The position numbers and the translations under genes were made by a program. A stretch of DNA of 46,538 bases. Source: an uncultured Alphaproteobacteria bacterium (lineage in GTDB: Bacteria > Pseudomonadota > Alphaproteobacteria > HIMB59 > GCA-002718135). Under the pieces are notes generated by a model that was not told where the DNA came from, did no database searches, and saw only the letters and a program-made list of their open reading frames with translations. This document shows positions 16,745 through 25,826 of the stretch, one piece after another. The first letter of the stretch is position 1. Every line of letters begins with the position of its first letter. The stretch lies in contig CACNLM010000003.1 of the NCBI GenBank assembly GCA_902621305.1, positions 1-46,538 of the forward strand, in the 5' to 3' direction.

Positions 16745-17164
16745 TTACTCACCTATATAATTAAGAATTATTTTTCTTTTGTATTTACTATACCTGTGTT
16801 CAATTAGATATATTCCTTGCCACATCCCTAATAGCATTTCTTTATTGTTTATAGGAATTGTTAATGAGGTTTGAGTAAGCATAGATTTTATGTGAGCAGG
16901 CATATCATCATCTCCTTCATAACCGTGTTTATATAATGAAGAATCTTCAGGAACTATTCTTTGAAAAAAAGAATTAATATCATTTAATACATCAGGGCTA
17001 GCATTTTCCATTATTGTTAATGAAGCAGAAGTGTGTTGTATAAATAAATTTAACTGACCTTTATAAATATTATTTTTTACAATCCAATCATGAACATTAT
17101 TTGTAATTTCATACATTCCTTGCCCATTATTAGAAATTATCAATTCATCTTGTAAATTTAACAT
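16745..17164 (-). CDS. yjbQ: YjbQ/UPF0047 family protein
   Basis: A 139-residue protein with the complete UPF0047 signature: LFIQHTSASLTIMENASPDV, then GYEGDDDMPAHIKSMLTQTSLTIPI, and GMWQGIYLIEHR near the C-terminus. The three His residues in these blocks form the active-site cluster. Members can restore thiamine synthesis in mutants (secondary thiamine-phosphate synthase activity), but the physiological role is not settled. The length matches the family. It is convergent with the MFS gene. Confidence 0.92.
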   Translation of the reverse strand: MLNLQDELIISNNGQGMYEITNNVHDWIVKNNIYKGQLNLFIQHTSASLTIMENASPDVLNDINSFFQRIVPEDSSLYKHGYEGDDDMPAHIKSMLTQTSLTIPINNKEMLLGMWQGIYLIEHRYSKYKRKIILNYIGE

Positions 17165-17186
17165 TTACTAATCTTAAAATGAAGTC

Positions 17187-17260
17187 GTGGCACCTACAAG
17201 GAGAATTATAATGAAAATTAATGTTATGAAAAAAAGAACTATTCTCTTGATAAGTGCCAC
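17187..17260 (+). promoter_or_regulatory. Long stem-loop that would sequester a Shine-Dalgarno site
   Basis: The outer arms GTGGCAC (17187-17193) and GTGCCAC (17254-17260) pair perfectly. After a small internal loop, CAAGGAGAAT (17197-17206) pairs with ATTCTCTTG (17241-17249) with one bulged base. The inner stem contains the near-ideal ribosome site AAGGAG (17198-17203) of a small open frame starting at 17211, so the structure would hide it. This is the layout of an RNA switch or thermosensor, though no ligand or target is known. Confidence 0.45.
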
Positions 17261-17291
17261 AATCTTTAAATATAATCAAATTTTGTTTTAA
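17211..17291 (+). CDS. Possible 26-residue peptide (leader peptide or gene remnant)
   Basis: A short frame with an AAGGAG site seven bases before the ATG, far stronger than most sites here. The peptide begins MKINVMKKRTILLISATIF, which looks like the start of a signal peptide, and ends after eight more residues (KYNQILF). It may be a leader peptide for the EamA permease that starts 66 bases downstream, or the broken front of a lost secreted-protein gene. Its ribosome site and start lie inside a long stem-loop. Confidence 0.35.
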   Translation: MKINVMKKRTILLISATIFKYNQILF

Positions 17292-17356
17292 TAGAGATAT
17301 AAATAAGGAAAAATTGTGTTATGATTAACCTTATTCTTTTTAGCTAGGAATATTAT

Positions 17357-18247
17357 TTGTTAAACAATAATCAATTCGCAATTTTTTTAATTATTATATC
17401 AATTATTTTTGGTACTCTAATGGGTACATTTATAAAATTAGCTCAAGAAGAATTAAATGTATTTACAACTGGTTTTTTACGATTTTTCTTTGGTTTTTTA
17501 ATCATTACCCCTTACATTCTCAAAACAAAATTTGAAGTATTTAGTACAAAAAATTTAAAAATTCATATTTTACGGTCAGCTCTAAACTTACCTGCAATGC
17601 TACTTGGTTTTGCAGCTTTAGCTATGCTTCCATTAGAGAAAATGACAGCCATTCATTTTATAGTTCCTATAATTGTTACAATCTTAGCTGTTATATTTTT
17701 AAAAGAAAAAATCTATTTATATAGATCAATTGCATTAGTGATGGGTTTTTTAGGAATGTTAATAATATTGAGGCCTGGTATTATAGATATTTCTATTGGA
17801 ATATATATGGCGCTTATCTCATCGCTAATTTGGTCAGTAGTTATAATTTTAACTAAAAAAGTATCTAAGGATGATAGTGCTATAACAATATTATCACACC
17901 AGTATGTTTATATGAGTCTATTTTCATTTCCATTAGTTATATATTTCTGGGATCAACCAAGCTTAAAAACAATTATTCTTATATTATGTGCTGCAATGTC
18001 AGGAACGATCTTACATATTGCATTAAATCATGCGTATAAATTAGTTGATGTAACTATGACTCAACCCTATTCATTTTTAGGCTTAGTAGTTTCATCAATA
18101 ATTGGATTTTTTGTCTTTAGTGATAAACCTGATTTTTATACCTGGTTAGGTGCCTCTGTAATTTTTTGTGGTGTGCTTCTAATTTCTTACAGAGAACTTC
18201 AATTAAATAAAGAAATTACAAGAAAGAGATTAAATATTAATTCATAA
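17357..18247 (+). CDS. EamA/DMT-superfamily permease
   Basis: A 296-residue, ten-helix permease with two EamA repeats: HFIVPIIVTILAVIFLKEKIYLYRSIALVMGFLGMLIILRPG in the first half and PDFYTWLGASVIFCGVLLISYRE at the end. It resembles the permeases at 9346 and 13503. The TTG at 17357 is chosen because AGGAA lies six bases upstream and the first ATG would fall inside the first membrane helix. Substrate unknown. A short peptide frame and a stem-loop lie just upstream and might control it. Confidence 0.85.
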   Translation: MLNNNQFAIFLIIISIIFGTLMGTFIKLAQEELNVFTTGFLRFFFGFLIITPYILKTKFEVFSTKNLKIHILRSALNLPAMLLGFAALAMLPLEKMTAIHFIVPIIVTILAVIFLKEKIYLYRSIALVMGFLGMLIILRPGIIDISIGIYMALISSLIWSVVIILTKKVSKDDSAITILSHQYVYMSLFSFPLVIYFWDQPSLKTIILILCAAMSGTILHIALNHAYKLVDVTMTQPYSFLGLVVSSIIGFFVFSDKPDFYTWLGASVIFCGVLLISYRELQLNKEITRKRLNINS

Positions 18248-18289
18248 TATTAATATTTAACATCGTTAGATTATGTGTATTATTAGTAA

Positions 18290-19537
18290 ATGCAAAATAA
18301 TTATTTTTATAAATGGATAGATAGTAATAAAGATGATGAAATAAATAGTTTCAAAGAATGTATCGATTCATATATTTATTTTAAGAAAGATGCTTTTTAT
18401 AAAACTAACAAATTAATTAAAAAAAAACCAGAATTTAATGCTCCAAAATTATTAAAAATAGTTTTATTGCTTTTTTCTAGAGATGTACAAAAAATTTCAT
18501 TAGCTAGAGAAACATTAAAATCAATTTCCACTGATGAAGTAAATGATTATTTTTATCAATATTTAGAGATAGTCAATCTCTGGATTAAAAATGATTTAAA
18601 AAATTTATTAATTAAATTGGAATTAATTATAAAAGATAATCCCAAAGATATTTTTGCAATCAGATTATTTCATTTTAATAATATTTTCGTGGGTATTGAT
18701 AGTAAATTTTTAAATAAACATGAGGAAATACTAAGTAAGTGGTCTGAAAATGATCAGCATTATAATTTATTATTAGGGATGACTAGCTATGCTTTTGAAG
18801 AAAATAATATAATTGATAAAGCTAAGCTTTTAGCCTTAAATTCACTAAAACAATCATCAAATGATTTGTGGAGTTGGCACGCCCTTTTGCATGTACACGA
18901 TAATGAGAATAACGACTCAATTAACAACAATCATAATTTCAATAAAATTAATTGGTCAATTTACGGGCCAATAAAAAGACATATATGGTGGCACCAATCA
19001 TTAATATTATTCTACAATCAAAAATATGAGAAAAGTTTAAAACTATTTGATAATTATTTCTCTTCTTCAGAAATTTTTTATCTAGATTTTTGTAATGCTT
19101 GTTCTTTTTTATTAAGACTTCATTACAAAGGAGTGGATGTTAAAGAAAGAATGGATAAATTAAAAGATTTTGCTGAATATTTTAAAAAACAACACATACT
19201 TCCATTCATTGATTATCATCTTATTTTTTATTACTTATACTATAATGATCAAGATTATTTTCAGCAACTTGAAGAGAGAATGGAAGAAAATTATTTAGAA
19301 AATACTTTTAAAGAAAATTATATTAATTACTTAAAGCCAATCATTCACAGTATGAAAACAAATGAATTATTAAACGAAAATATAATTAAATCACAATTTA
19401 AATACCTTGGAGGTAGTTTTGCTCAAAGAGAACTTATTTTTTTAAGTTTAATCCAAAATACAAAATATGAAAAAAATAAATCAGATTTAATATCAGAATA
19501 TAATGATTATAAATCAGTTTCAAAATTATATGTATAA
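18290..19537 (+). CDS. TPR-repeat protein resembling TTC38
   Basis: A 415-residue soluble, helix-rich protein. The central part (about 185-265) has the pattern LWSWHALLHVHDNENN...WSIYGPIKRHIWWHQSLILFYNQKYEKSLKLFD, which recalls the TTC38 family (H-A-x-x-H-V, then a W-H pair before a TPR). TTC38-like proteins have no settled function in bacteria. The gene end overlaps the start of the predicted D-apionate lactonase by eight bases, so it belongs to the apiose-related operon. No signal peptide. Its role in that operon, perhaps scaffold or enzyme, is unknown. Confidence 0.65.
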   Translation: MQNNYFYKWIDSNKDDEINSFKECIDSYIYFKKDAFYKTNKLIKKKPEFNAPKLLKIVLLLFSRDVQKISLARETLKSISTDEVNDYFYQYLEIVNLWIKNDLKNLLIKLELIIKDNPKDIFAIRLFHFNNIFVGIDSKFLNKHEEILSKWSENDQHYNLLLGMTSYAFEENNIIDKAKLLALNSLKQSSNDLWSWHALLHVHDNENNDSINNNHNFNKINWSIYGPIKRHIWWHQSLILFYNQKYEKSLKLFDNYFSSSEIFYLDFCNACSFLLRLHYKGVDVKERMDKLKDFAEYFKKQHILPFIDYHLIFYYLYYNDQDYFQQLEERMEENYLENTFKENYINYLKPIIHSMKTNELLNENIIKSQFKYLGGSFAQRELIFLSLIQNTKYEKNKSDLISEYNDYKSVSKLYV

Positions 19538-21344
19538 CTCTAAATTATTAGAAGAAAAATTTATAAAAAATTCAAATAATAATTTTACCTTATTAAAAGA
19601 TAATCTTTTTTTTCGAAATATATCTTTTCAAAATTTTCAAATTTTAAAGATGATATCGTTCTTGGTAAGAGATAAAAATTGGAATAACTATGATCCTAAA
19701 ATTCTAACCTATGAAGAGAACTTTGATTCATCCTTAGAATATATATTTGATTTAGAATATGGTATAAATGAAATTCTTAAAACAAGAAACGCTATATTAT
19801 TTTCTGAAAATTCTATAACTTTATCTTCTGAGGGAGAATTTTTAACTGATTTTTGGACTAACAGAATAGGTTTTAATTTATTAATTCCGTTACAAAATCA
19901 TGTTGGTTCAAACATTATTGTAACAAAAGAGAACGATTTAAAAGAGAAAAAAAAATTTCCAGAAAATATAAAACCTGACCAACCATTTTTCAAATTTAAA
20001 AACCTTGCTTATACTTTAGATGATAGTTTGTTGGTTAATATTAATTTTGCAGGTATTTTATTTGAAATGGAAGATCAAAGAAACTGGGGTGATGCTTCTT
20101 ATAAAATATATAGTGGTTCTTTATTAAATCCTTTTCCATATTTAGAAAAAGGGGGGTCTAATTTCTCTCAAACTGTTAAAATAGATGTAGAAAATAAAAA
20201 ACAAAGATCATTTCCATCTAAGAATATTGTAAAAATTGATCATACTACTTCCTATAAATTCCCTAAAATTGGTATAAAAATTGATTCTCCAATTCTTCCT
20301 GATGATAATTTAATAAAAAACTTTGATTATTATTACTATCTTATTGATTTTACTGAAGAATTTAAGAGTGTAACTTCAAGATCTGAAAAAAAGGTGTTTC
20401 TTGTAGCTTTAGTTGATCATGTTAATGATCCAGAAGAAGAGTTAACAAAAATCTATAATTTTATAGCTGAAAATACTATTAATTTAGATAAAATTTTAAT
20501 TTGTCCAAAAATATATTTGAATAGTTTTCAACCAGCTGGTGAATGGCCTAAAGTTCCAGAATTAAATGAATACTATAAAATAGCGAAAAAGATATTTTCT
20601 AATAGTCAAATTGTTTCTGGAATGGTCACTAATTTTACAGAATTAAATAGAAAGAGACCAAAAATGTTTTATGATTTGGTTAGTTTTTCCTTCACTCCAA
20701 TTGTTCATGATTCTAGTGATTTTGGTGTGTTAAATACACCTGAAACTATACCTTATATTCTTAAAACTTTAAAAAATTTTTCTAAAAGTACTGATGTTCA
20801 TATTGGTCCAATTTCTATTGGTATGCATTTCAATCCTTATGGTGAAAGTCTTGTAAGTAATAAAAAAAAAATACGATTAGAAATGGCTGATAGCGATCCA
20901 AGGCATGATCAATTATTTTCACTAACTTGGACACTGGCAATTTTTATTCAATCAATAAATAAAGAATCAAAATTTTTTACTTTTAATTCTATTTATGGGA
21001 ATCACGGAATTTTAAATAAAGATAATGCCAAAAGACCATTGTATCATTTAAATAATTTTCTTATTTCATTAACAAATTCTGAAATTTTTAAATTTAATCC
21101 AGTTAACGAAGTGTATGGATTAAAAATCATACTAAATGATAAAAATTATTATTTATTTGTCAATTCTTCAAAACAAAAAAAGGAAATTATTATTCCTGAA
21201 ATAGATTTTAGCCATCAATATAAGTTAAATTTAAAAAATTATACTGATATTTTTGATAATGATTTTTCTTTTTTTTACTTTAAAAAAGATTCAAATCCTT
21301 ATGTATTTGAGCCATTAGAAATCAAATTTATAGAAGATAAATGA
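19530..21344 (+). CDS. apnL: D-apionate lactonase (ApnL) family protein
   Basis: A 604-residue protein matching the ApnL family as I remember it. The landmarks are FWTNRIGFNLLIPLQNHVGS, then FPENIKPDQPFFKF, FEMEDQRNWGDASYKIYSG and, further on, MVTNFTELNRKRPKMFYD with FTPIVHDSSD and IGPISIGMHFNPYGE. ApnL hydrolyses D-apionolactone to D-apionate in the oxidative route of D-apiose breakdown. The C-terminal 80 residues look like a beta-sandwich, as in glycoside-hydrolase-like barrels. The ATG at 19530 (ATGTATAA overlap with the TPR gene) is preferred over the ATG at 19503. The end overlaps the dehydrogenase gene by four bases. Confidence 0.78.
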   Translation: MYNSKLLEEKFIKNSNNNFTLLKDNLFFRNISFQNFQILKMISFLVRDKNWNNYDPKILTYEENFDSSLEYIFDLEYGINEILKTRNAILFSENSITLSSEGEFLTDFWTNRIGFNLLIPLQNHVGSNIIVTKENDLKEKKKFPENIKPDQPFFKFKNLAYTLDDSLLVNINFAGILFEMEDQRNWGDASYKIYSGSLLNPFPYLEKGGSNFSQTVKIDVENKKQRSFPSKNIVKIDHTTSYKFPKIGIKIDSPILPDDNLIKNFDYYYYLIDFTEEFKSVTSRSEKKVFLVALVDHVNDPEEELTKIYNFIAENTINLDKILICPKIYLNSFQPAGEWPKVPELNEYYKIAKKIFSNSQIVSGMVTNFTELNRKRPKMFYDLVSFSFTPIVHDSSDFGVLNTPETIPYILKTLKNFSKSTDVHIGPISIGMHFNPYGESLVSNKKKIRLEMADSDPRHDQLFSLTWTLAIFIQSINKESKFFTFNSIYGNHGILNKDNAKRPLYHLNNFLISLTNSEIFKFNPVNEVYGLKIILNDKNYYLFVNSSKQKKEIIIPEIDFSHQYKLNLKNYTDIFDNDFSFFYFKKDSNPYVFEPLEIKFIEDK

Positions 21345-22363
21345 AAAAATTAAAAGGAGCATTAATCGGTTGTGGTTTCTTTGCTGAAAATCATATTTTA
21401 GCTTGGAAAGAATTAAGAAATATAGAAATAATATGTGTTTGTGATTTAGATATAAAAAAAGCTAATAAATTTAAATATAAATTTAACATTTTGCATTCTT
21501 ATTCATCTATAGAATTAATGTTAAAAAAACATAAAATTGACTTTGTTGATGTTGTAACAACAATGGAGACACACTTAAATATTGGCAAAATTTTATCGAA
21601 ATATAAAATTCCAACTTCTATACAAAAACCATTTGCTGAAAATTTATTAAATGCAAAAAAAATTGTTTCTTTATATAAAAAAAATAAAACACCACTTATG
21701 GTTCATGAGAATTTTAGATGGCAAAGCCCTCTATTAAAATTAAAAGAAATTATAAATAAAGAGCAGTTAACGAAACCACATTATGCCAAGATATCTTTTA
21801 GACATTCAAATCCTGTTGGATATACCAATCAAACATATTTATACGATTTAAAAGAGTATTTAACTCTAGACGTAGGAATCCATTTATTTGATTTAAGTAG
21901 ATTTTTTATGGGGGAAGCAAAAAGTATTTATACAGTAAATCAAAATACAAATAATAAATTTATAGGTGAAACCGATTTTACATCCCTGATAAGAAATAGA
22001 AATAACAGTATTACTATTGTTGATGCATCTATTTCTTCAATAAAAAAACCAGATAGATTTGCTCAAACACTAGTCAATTTAGAATTCTCTAACGGCTCAA
22101 TTGATTTGGACTATAATTACAAAATTACTCTTCACAAAAATAATAAGAAGAAGATTTATGATGGAAAACCAAAGAAATATAAATGGATTTCAAAGCCTTG
22201 GGATCAAATTCAAGAAAGTGTAATCAATACGCACAAACATTTCATTGATTCACTAATAAATAATATTGAACACGACACAAGTGGTGAAGATAACATAAAG
22301 AGTTTATCATTAGTCTTCAATTCATATAAATCTAATAAACTAAGAAAAGAAATTAAAATTTAG
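21341..22363 (+). CDS. apsD: Gfo/Idh/MocA-family oxidoreductase, likely D-apiose dehydrogenase (ApsD)
   Basis: A 340-residue NAD(P)-dependent sugar dehydrogenase. The Rossmann loop is G10-C-G12-F-F-A (ALIGCGFFAENH), the catalytic Lys is K96 in IQKPFAE, and the second catalytic pair is D177/H181 in LDVGIHLFD. VHENFRWQSP (121-130) also fits the ApsD-like group. Gfo/Idh/MocA enzymes oxidise many sugars, but its four-base overlap with apnL makes D-apiose dehydrogenase (D-apiose to D-apionolactone) the best guess. The later pathway enzymes (apnO, oiaK, oiaX and others) are not in the window. Confidence 0.7.
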   Translation: MKKLKGALIGCGFFAENHILAWKELRNIEIICVCDLDIKKANKFKYKFNILHSYSSIELMLKKHKIDFVDVVTTMETHLNIGKILSKYKIPTSIQKPFAENLLNAKKIVSLYKKNKTPLMVHENFRWQSPLLKLKEIINKEQLTKPHYAKISFRHSNPVGYTNQTYLYDLKEYLTLDVGIHLFDLSRFFMGEAKSIYTVNQNTNNKFIGETDFTSLIRNRNNSITIVDASISSIKKPDRFAQTLVNLEFSNGSIDLDYNYKITLHKNNKKKIYDGKPKKYKWISKPWDQIQESVINTHKHFIDSLINNIEHDTSGEDNIKSLSLVFNSYKSNKLRKEIKI

Positions 22364-22377
22364 TTATTTATTAAAGT

Positions 22378-24990
22378 TTAAATAGTAAATTTCGAGATTT
22401 CATCTCTAATTAATTTGCTTAAGAGACTGTAACCAAGTACATTCATGTGTAATGGATCTTCTGAATAAAATTTTTCAAATCCAGCATCAAGCATAGGAGA
22501 GCAAAGATCAATATAGCGCCACTGACTAAAATTCTCAATTTTGTTTTTAATTCGTTTGTTTGCATCTAAAATTGTATTTAAATAATTATTCCTGAATATA
22601 CTTGGTTTTATTGATACAAAAAAACATAACGTATGAGGTAATTTTTCATTAACTTCAGAAGCAAATAATAAAAATTCATTTTCTAAATCTTCAGCACTCA
22701 TTCCACTGCCTATATCATTATCACCAGCATAAAAAATCATCTTATCAGGATTATTTGGAACTACTATTCTATTAAAATAGGTGCGGCATGATACTAAAGT
22801 GGATCCACCAAATCCTAAATTTAATAAACGATCAAATGATAAATCTGTTTTTGCCTTTTCCCAATCTCTAAATGTTGAACTTCCAAATAAGACTATTTGG
22901 TTATTTTTATATTGATCTGAATGTAATTTAATTTCTAATTCTCTAACATCTGCTTCAAATTCTTCTTCAATAGGGCTAACTAAATTTAAATTACTTACTA
23001 CATCTTCATTATTAATTTTATTTTTTGACACAGATTTTGCTAACTCAACGGCTTCCTCAACATAAGTTTTAAAAGTTTTTCTATATTTAGATAAAAAATT
23101 TTCTAACTCTTTTTTATTTTTCATATCATTTACAAAATCTTTTATTTTAATTGGTTCTTTAATAACTGCAGAATAAATTGTATCAGAAATTGAATAATCA
23201 AAATTGGCTAATGCAATTGGAACAAGAAATGGTTCTGGTTTTAATTGATCTGCTAATAAAAATGCCCCTGGCTTTAAAGGACCAGGAGAATTTGGAGTTA
23301 AATTATCTTCAGTTTCAGATGTGCCTTCTGGCGCAATAACTAAAGGTCTGTTTTGATCAAAAATATTTTGAGTTTCGACAAATAATTTACTTTTTCTCTT
23401 CTTTTTTTGGTCTTGAGTTTCATTTAAATAGTCTGACTCCGGCGTATGAACAAAAATGTAATCTAAATTCTCATAATAATTATATCTCCAAAATTCTGTA
23501 TTTCTAGAATATCGAGCAATTCTTTGACCACCATCACCATATTTTGGAAATAAAATTTTTGCACTTATGAAATGACTATCTATACTAAATTGATGTCCAT
23601 TAGCTAAACCATTTTCTTCAATGCTTGCTAAATGATTATAAAAAAATATGTTTGTAGGTTCATCTGGTAAATTCTCCATACCTTTGATAACATAAGGAAC
23701 TTGGTCAAAAGCTTTCGTAAAATCTGAATTTGTTAATTTTTGTAATGCTTGTTTATTTATTGAATCATATAAAGTTGCTACTCTGTTGTATATTTTATTT
23801 AGTTGTTTAAAAAATCTATTTTTTCTCTCTAAACCACTCAATGCATCTATCATGAGACTTGCTATAGATTTTTCATCATCATTACCTGTAACAATTAAAT
23901 CATAAATCGTATCAAATGCTAAAGAATGTGTTAAATGATTTTCTAACAAATGAGGAATTGTGTAAAGTTTTGAATTGCTTGGTATTTTTGAAGAATTATC
24001 TTCTAGTAAATATTTAAAAAACTCTTTTTCGTTTTTAGCAGGATATGTTGTCAAACCAGTTGAACTTTGAATATAACGACTTAATTGCCATAATTGTCTT
24101 TTAAAAAATTTGATTGCCAATTCTGGATTGGTTTTGATTAAATTATCAATAAATTCATTTGAGAATTTTAATATCGTTGTATCTCTTGTTGCTTTTAAGG
24201 AGTAGGGTGATTCAATTTCATGTAATCCTGAAGATAAGGACAATGCTACTCCTGGTCTAGCTATTGATCTTGAATTGTTTTCTAATTGGTCATCTTTTAA
24301 ATTTGTAAAAGAGGCTTCAATCTTACCTTTTAACAAAATATTTATTCCGTCAGATTTTGAACCTTCTAAAGTTATATATTCACCGGCAGAAAATAACCTA
24401 ATATTTGCATAATTTATCAGTTCATCTAAATCACCATCATCTAGAAAAGCTAAAAATGCTGAATTCTTTATTCTTTTAGTGTTTACAATATCTCCACCAG
24501 TTTTAACACCTTCCGCTAAATTAATATTTTTTTGCTTTACGGGTTTTTCTAAGTTACGAGATGACCAGATCAAGTTAATTGATTCATATAATAAAAAGGA
24601 ATAAAAAAAACTAGCATAGTCAGGATCTATCTCTTCTAGCTCTTTTAATTTTTCTATTTCGATAGAAATATATTCTGAATTACCTTTAATAAATATATCT
24701 GACATATATCTACCTGGCGCATTTAACCCTGAAACACCAAGAGGTGATCCAACATTTTTTAATGTTGCTAGCTTATAAAAAACATTATTATGATATTTTA
24801 CGTATTCCGCCTCACCTTTTAAAAGAATAAATATTTGATCTGCAATACCATGCTGCTCTACAATTTTGATGTCTTCAGTACTTTTGTGTAATTCTGTGCC
24901 TGAATTGATTAAATCTTCAGTGTTTTTTTTTGGAGATAAAGAAAAACCTTTATCTACTAGTATTAAAGATATTTTTTCACTTAAATTCAT
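22378..24990 (-). CDS. Multidomain protein: two cNMP-binding domains, PlsC-like acyltransferase and SGNH hydrolase
   Basis: An 870-residue protein with four modules. Residues about 10-140 and 180-310 are cyclic-nucleotide-binding-like beta-barrels (QIFILLKGEAEYVKYHNN and GINILLKGKIEASF). Residues about 430-640 resemble a glycerophospholipid acyltransferase: NHLASIEENG at 452-461 replaces the usual N-H-x4-D, and APEGTSETED at 553-562 is the EGT[RS] motif. Residues about 695-870 are an SGNH/GDSL hydrolase: S704 in FGSSTF, G728 in GFGGS, N758 in AGDNDI, and D845/H848 in DPLHMN. The acyltransferase His keeps Glu rather than Asp at the second position. It could make and cleave an acyl ester under second-messenger control. 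No signal peptide. Confidence 0.75.
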   Translation of the reverse strand: MNLSEKISLILVDKGFSLSPKKNTEDLINSGTELHKSTEDIKIVEQHGIADQIFILLKGEAEYVKYHNNVFYKLATLKNVGSPLGVSGLNAPGRYMSDIFIKGNSEYISIEIEKLKELEEIDPDYASFFYSFLLYESINLIWSSRNLEKPVKQKNINLAEGVKTGGDIVNTKRIKNSAFLAFLDDGDLDELINYANIRLFSAGEYITLEGSKSDGINILLKGKIEASFTNLKDDQLENNSRSIARPGVALSLSSGLHEIESPYSLKATRDTTILKFSNEFIDNLIKTNPELAIKFFKRQLWQLSRYIQSSTGLTTYPAKNEKEFFKYLLEDNSSKIPSNSKLYTIPHLLENHLTHSLAFDTIYDLIVTGNDDEKSIASLMIDALSGLERKNRFFKQLNKIYNRVATLYDSINKQALQKLTNSDFTKAFDQVPYVIKGMENLPDEPTNIFFYNHLASIEENGLANGHQFSIDSHFISAKILFPKYGDGGQRIARYSRNTEFWRYNYYENLDYIFVHTPESDYLNETQDQKKKRKSKLFVETQNIFDQNRPLVIAPEGTSETEDNLTPNSPGPLKPGAFLLADQLKPEPFLVPIALANFDYSISDTIYSAVIKEPIKIKDFVNDMKNKKELENFLSKYRKTFKTYVEEAVELAKSVSKNKINNEDVVSNLNLVSPIEEEFEADVRELEIKLHSDQYKNNQIVLFGSSTFRDWEKAKTDLSFDRLLNLGFGGSTLVSCRTYFNRIVVPNNPDKMIFYAGDNDIGSGMSAEDLENEFLLFASEVNEKLPHTLCFFVSIKPSIFRNNYLNTILDANKRIKNKIENFSQWRYIDLCSPMLDAGFEKFYSEDPLHMNVLGYSLLSKLIRDEISKFTI

Positions 24991-25038
24991 TAATTATCTA
25001 ACTTAATAAATTTTCCTTTTTATATAAAGAGAAAAATT

Positions 25039-25743
25039 TTATCTTCTTACAATTGACTTAAAAATATTGATAAAAGATAACAGTATTATTTTTAATCTAA
25101 ATATACTCACAATAGATTGAGCTAAATATGTTAATGCGGCAGCTCTTAGAACAGATTTACATTGGTACATATTTTCTTTAGGAACATATCTTTTGAGTAT
25201 CGGCAAAGCTCTCTTAAAACTTGCATCAAATTCTACAGGAAGAGTAATTAAATGGATTAATACATTTGTAGATAAACACCCCATTATTATTATTGCAGCA
25301 ATAAGGGTGATAAATGGACTTTTAGTTAAGGCAAATATTGATGGTAGTCCTATAATTAATAAAAATGAACCAATCCTCTGAAAGATCATTGTTTTTTCTA
25401 TTAATGCTTGTCTAAGGATAAGTGGCTTATATTTTTCTTTATCTTGAATTGCATGACCAATTTCATGAGCAACAACGGCAATGCTTGTTATACTTTTTTT
25501 ATCAAGTTTATCTGTAGCTATATGTATTTTTTTATCTTTAGGATTGTAATGATCTAATTGCTGAATAGGATTAATTGATACATTGGTGATTTTCTCTTCT
25601 TCAAGTATTTTTTTTCCAAGTTCTCTCCCTGTAAAGGGCATTTCAGGTAAAATTTTATTATATTTTTTTAAAATATAATTTACCCATAAACTTGGTAAAA
25701 AGAGAGCAATAAATGGTAAAAAATAGTAAAATAATTTAATCAC
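25039..25743 (-). CDS. YugP-like membrane zinc metallopeptidase
   Basis: A 234-residue member of the neutral zinc metallopeptidase 2 family. It has an N-terminal membrane helix (about 5-25), the zinc motif H93-E94-x-x-H97 in VVAHEIGHAIQDKEKY, and two central hydrophobic segments after it. A third zinc ligand is likely E173 in PVEFDASFKRA. Members are membrane-bound proteases of unclear role, often near stress or quality-control genes. It ends 48 bases before the acyltransferase/SGNH gene on the same strand, so the two may be co-transcribed. Confidence 0.88.
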   Translation of the reverse strand: MIKLFYYFLPFIALFLPSLWVNYILKKYNKILPEMPFTGRELGKKILEEEKITNVSINPIQQLDHYNPKDKKIHIATDKLDKKSITSIAVVAHEIGHAIQDKEKYKPLILRQALIEKTMIFQRIGSFLLIIGLPSIFALTKSPFITLIAAIIIMGCLSTNVLIHLITLPVEFDASFKRALPILKRYVPKENMYQCKSVLRAAALTYLAQSIVSIFRLKIILLSFINIFKSIVRR

Positions 25744-25826
25744 AATATAAAAATAGGAATAATATTATTAAAAATCAATTTTATTTAAACTAGTATTATT
25801 ATCAATAATTAATTATTGCTTAAAAA

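Noticed and set aside
17187-17260. GTGGCAC reading as a sigma-54 -24 element
   Set aside because: TGGCAC is the -24 core, but no TTGC[AT] -12 box lies at the right distance on either strand here or at 12483-12551.
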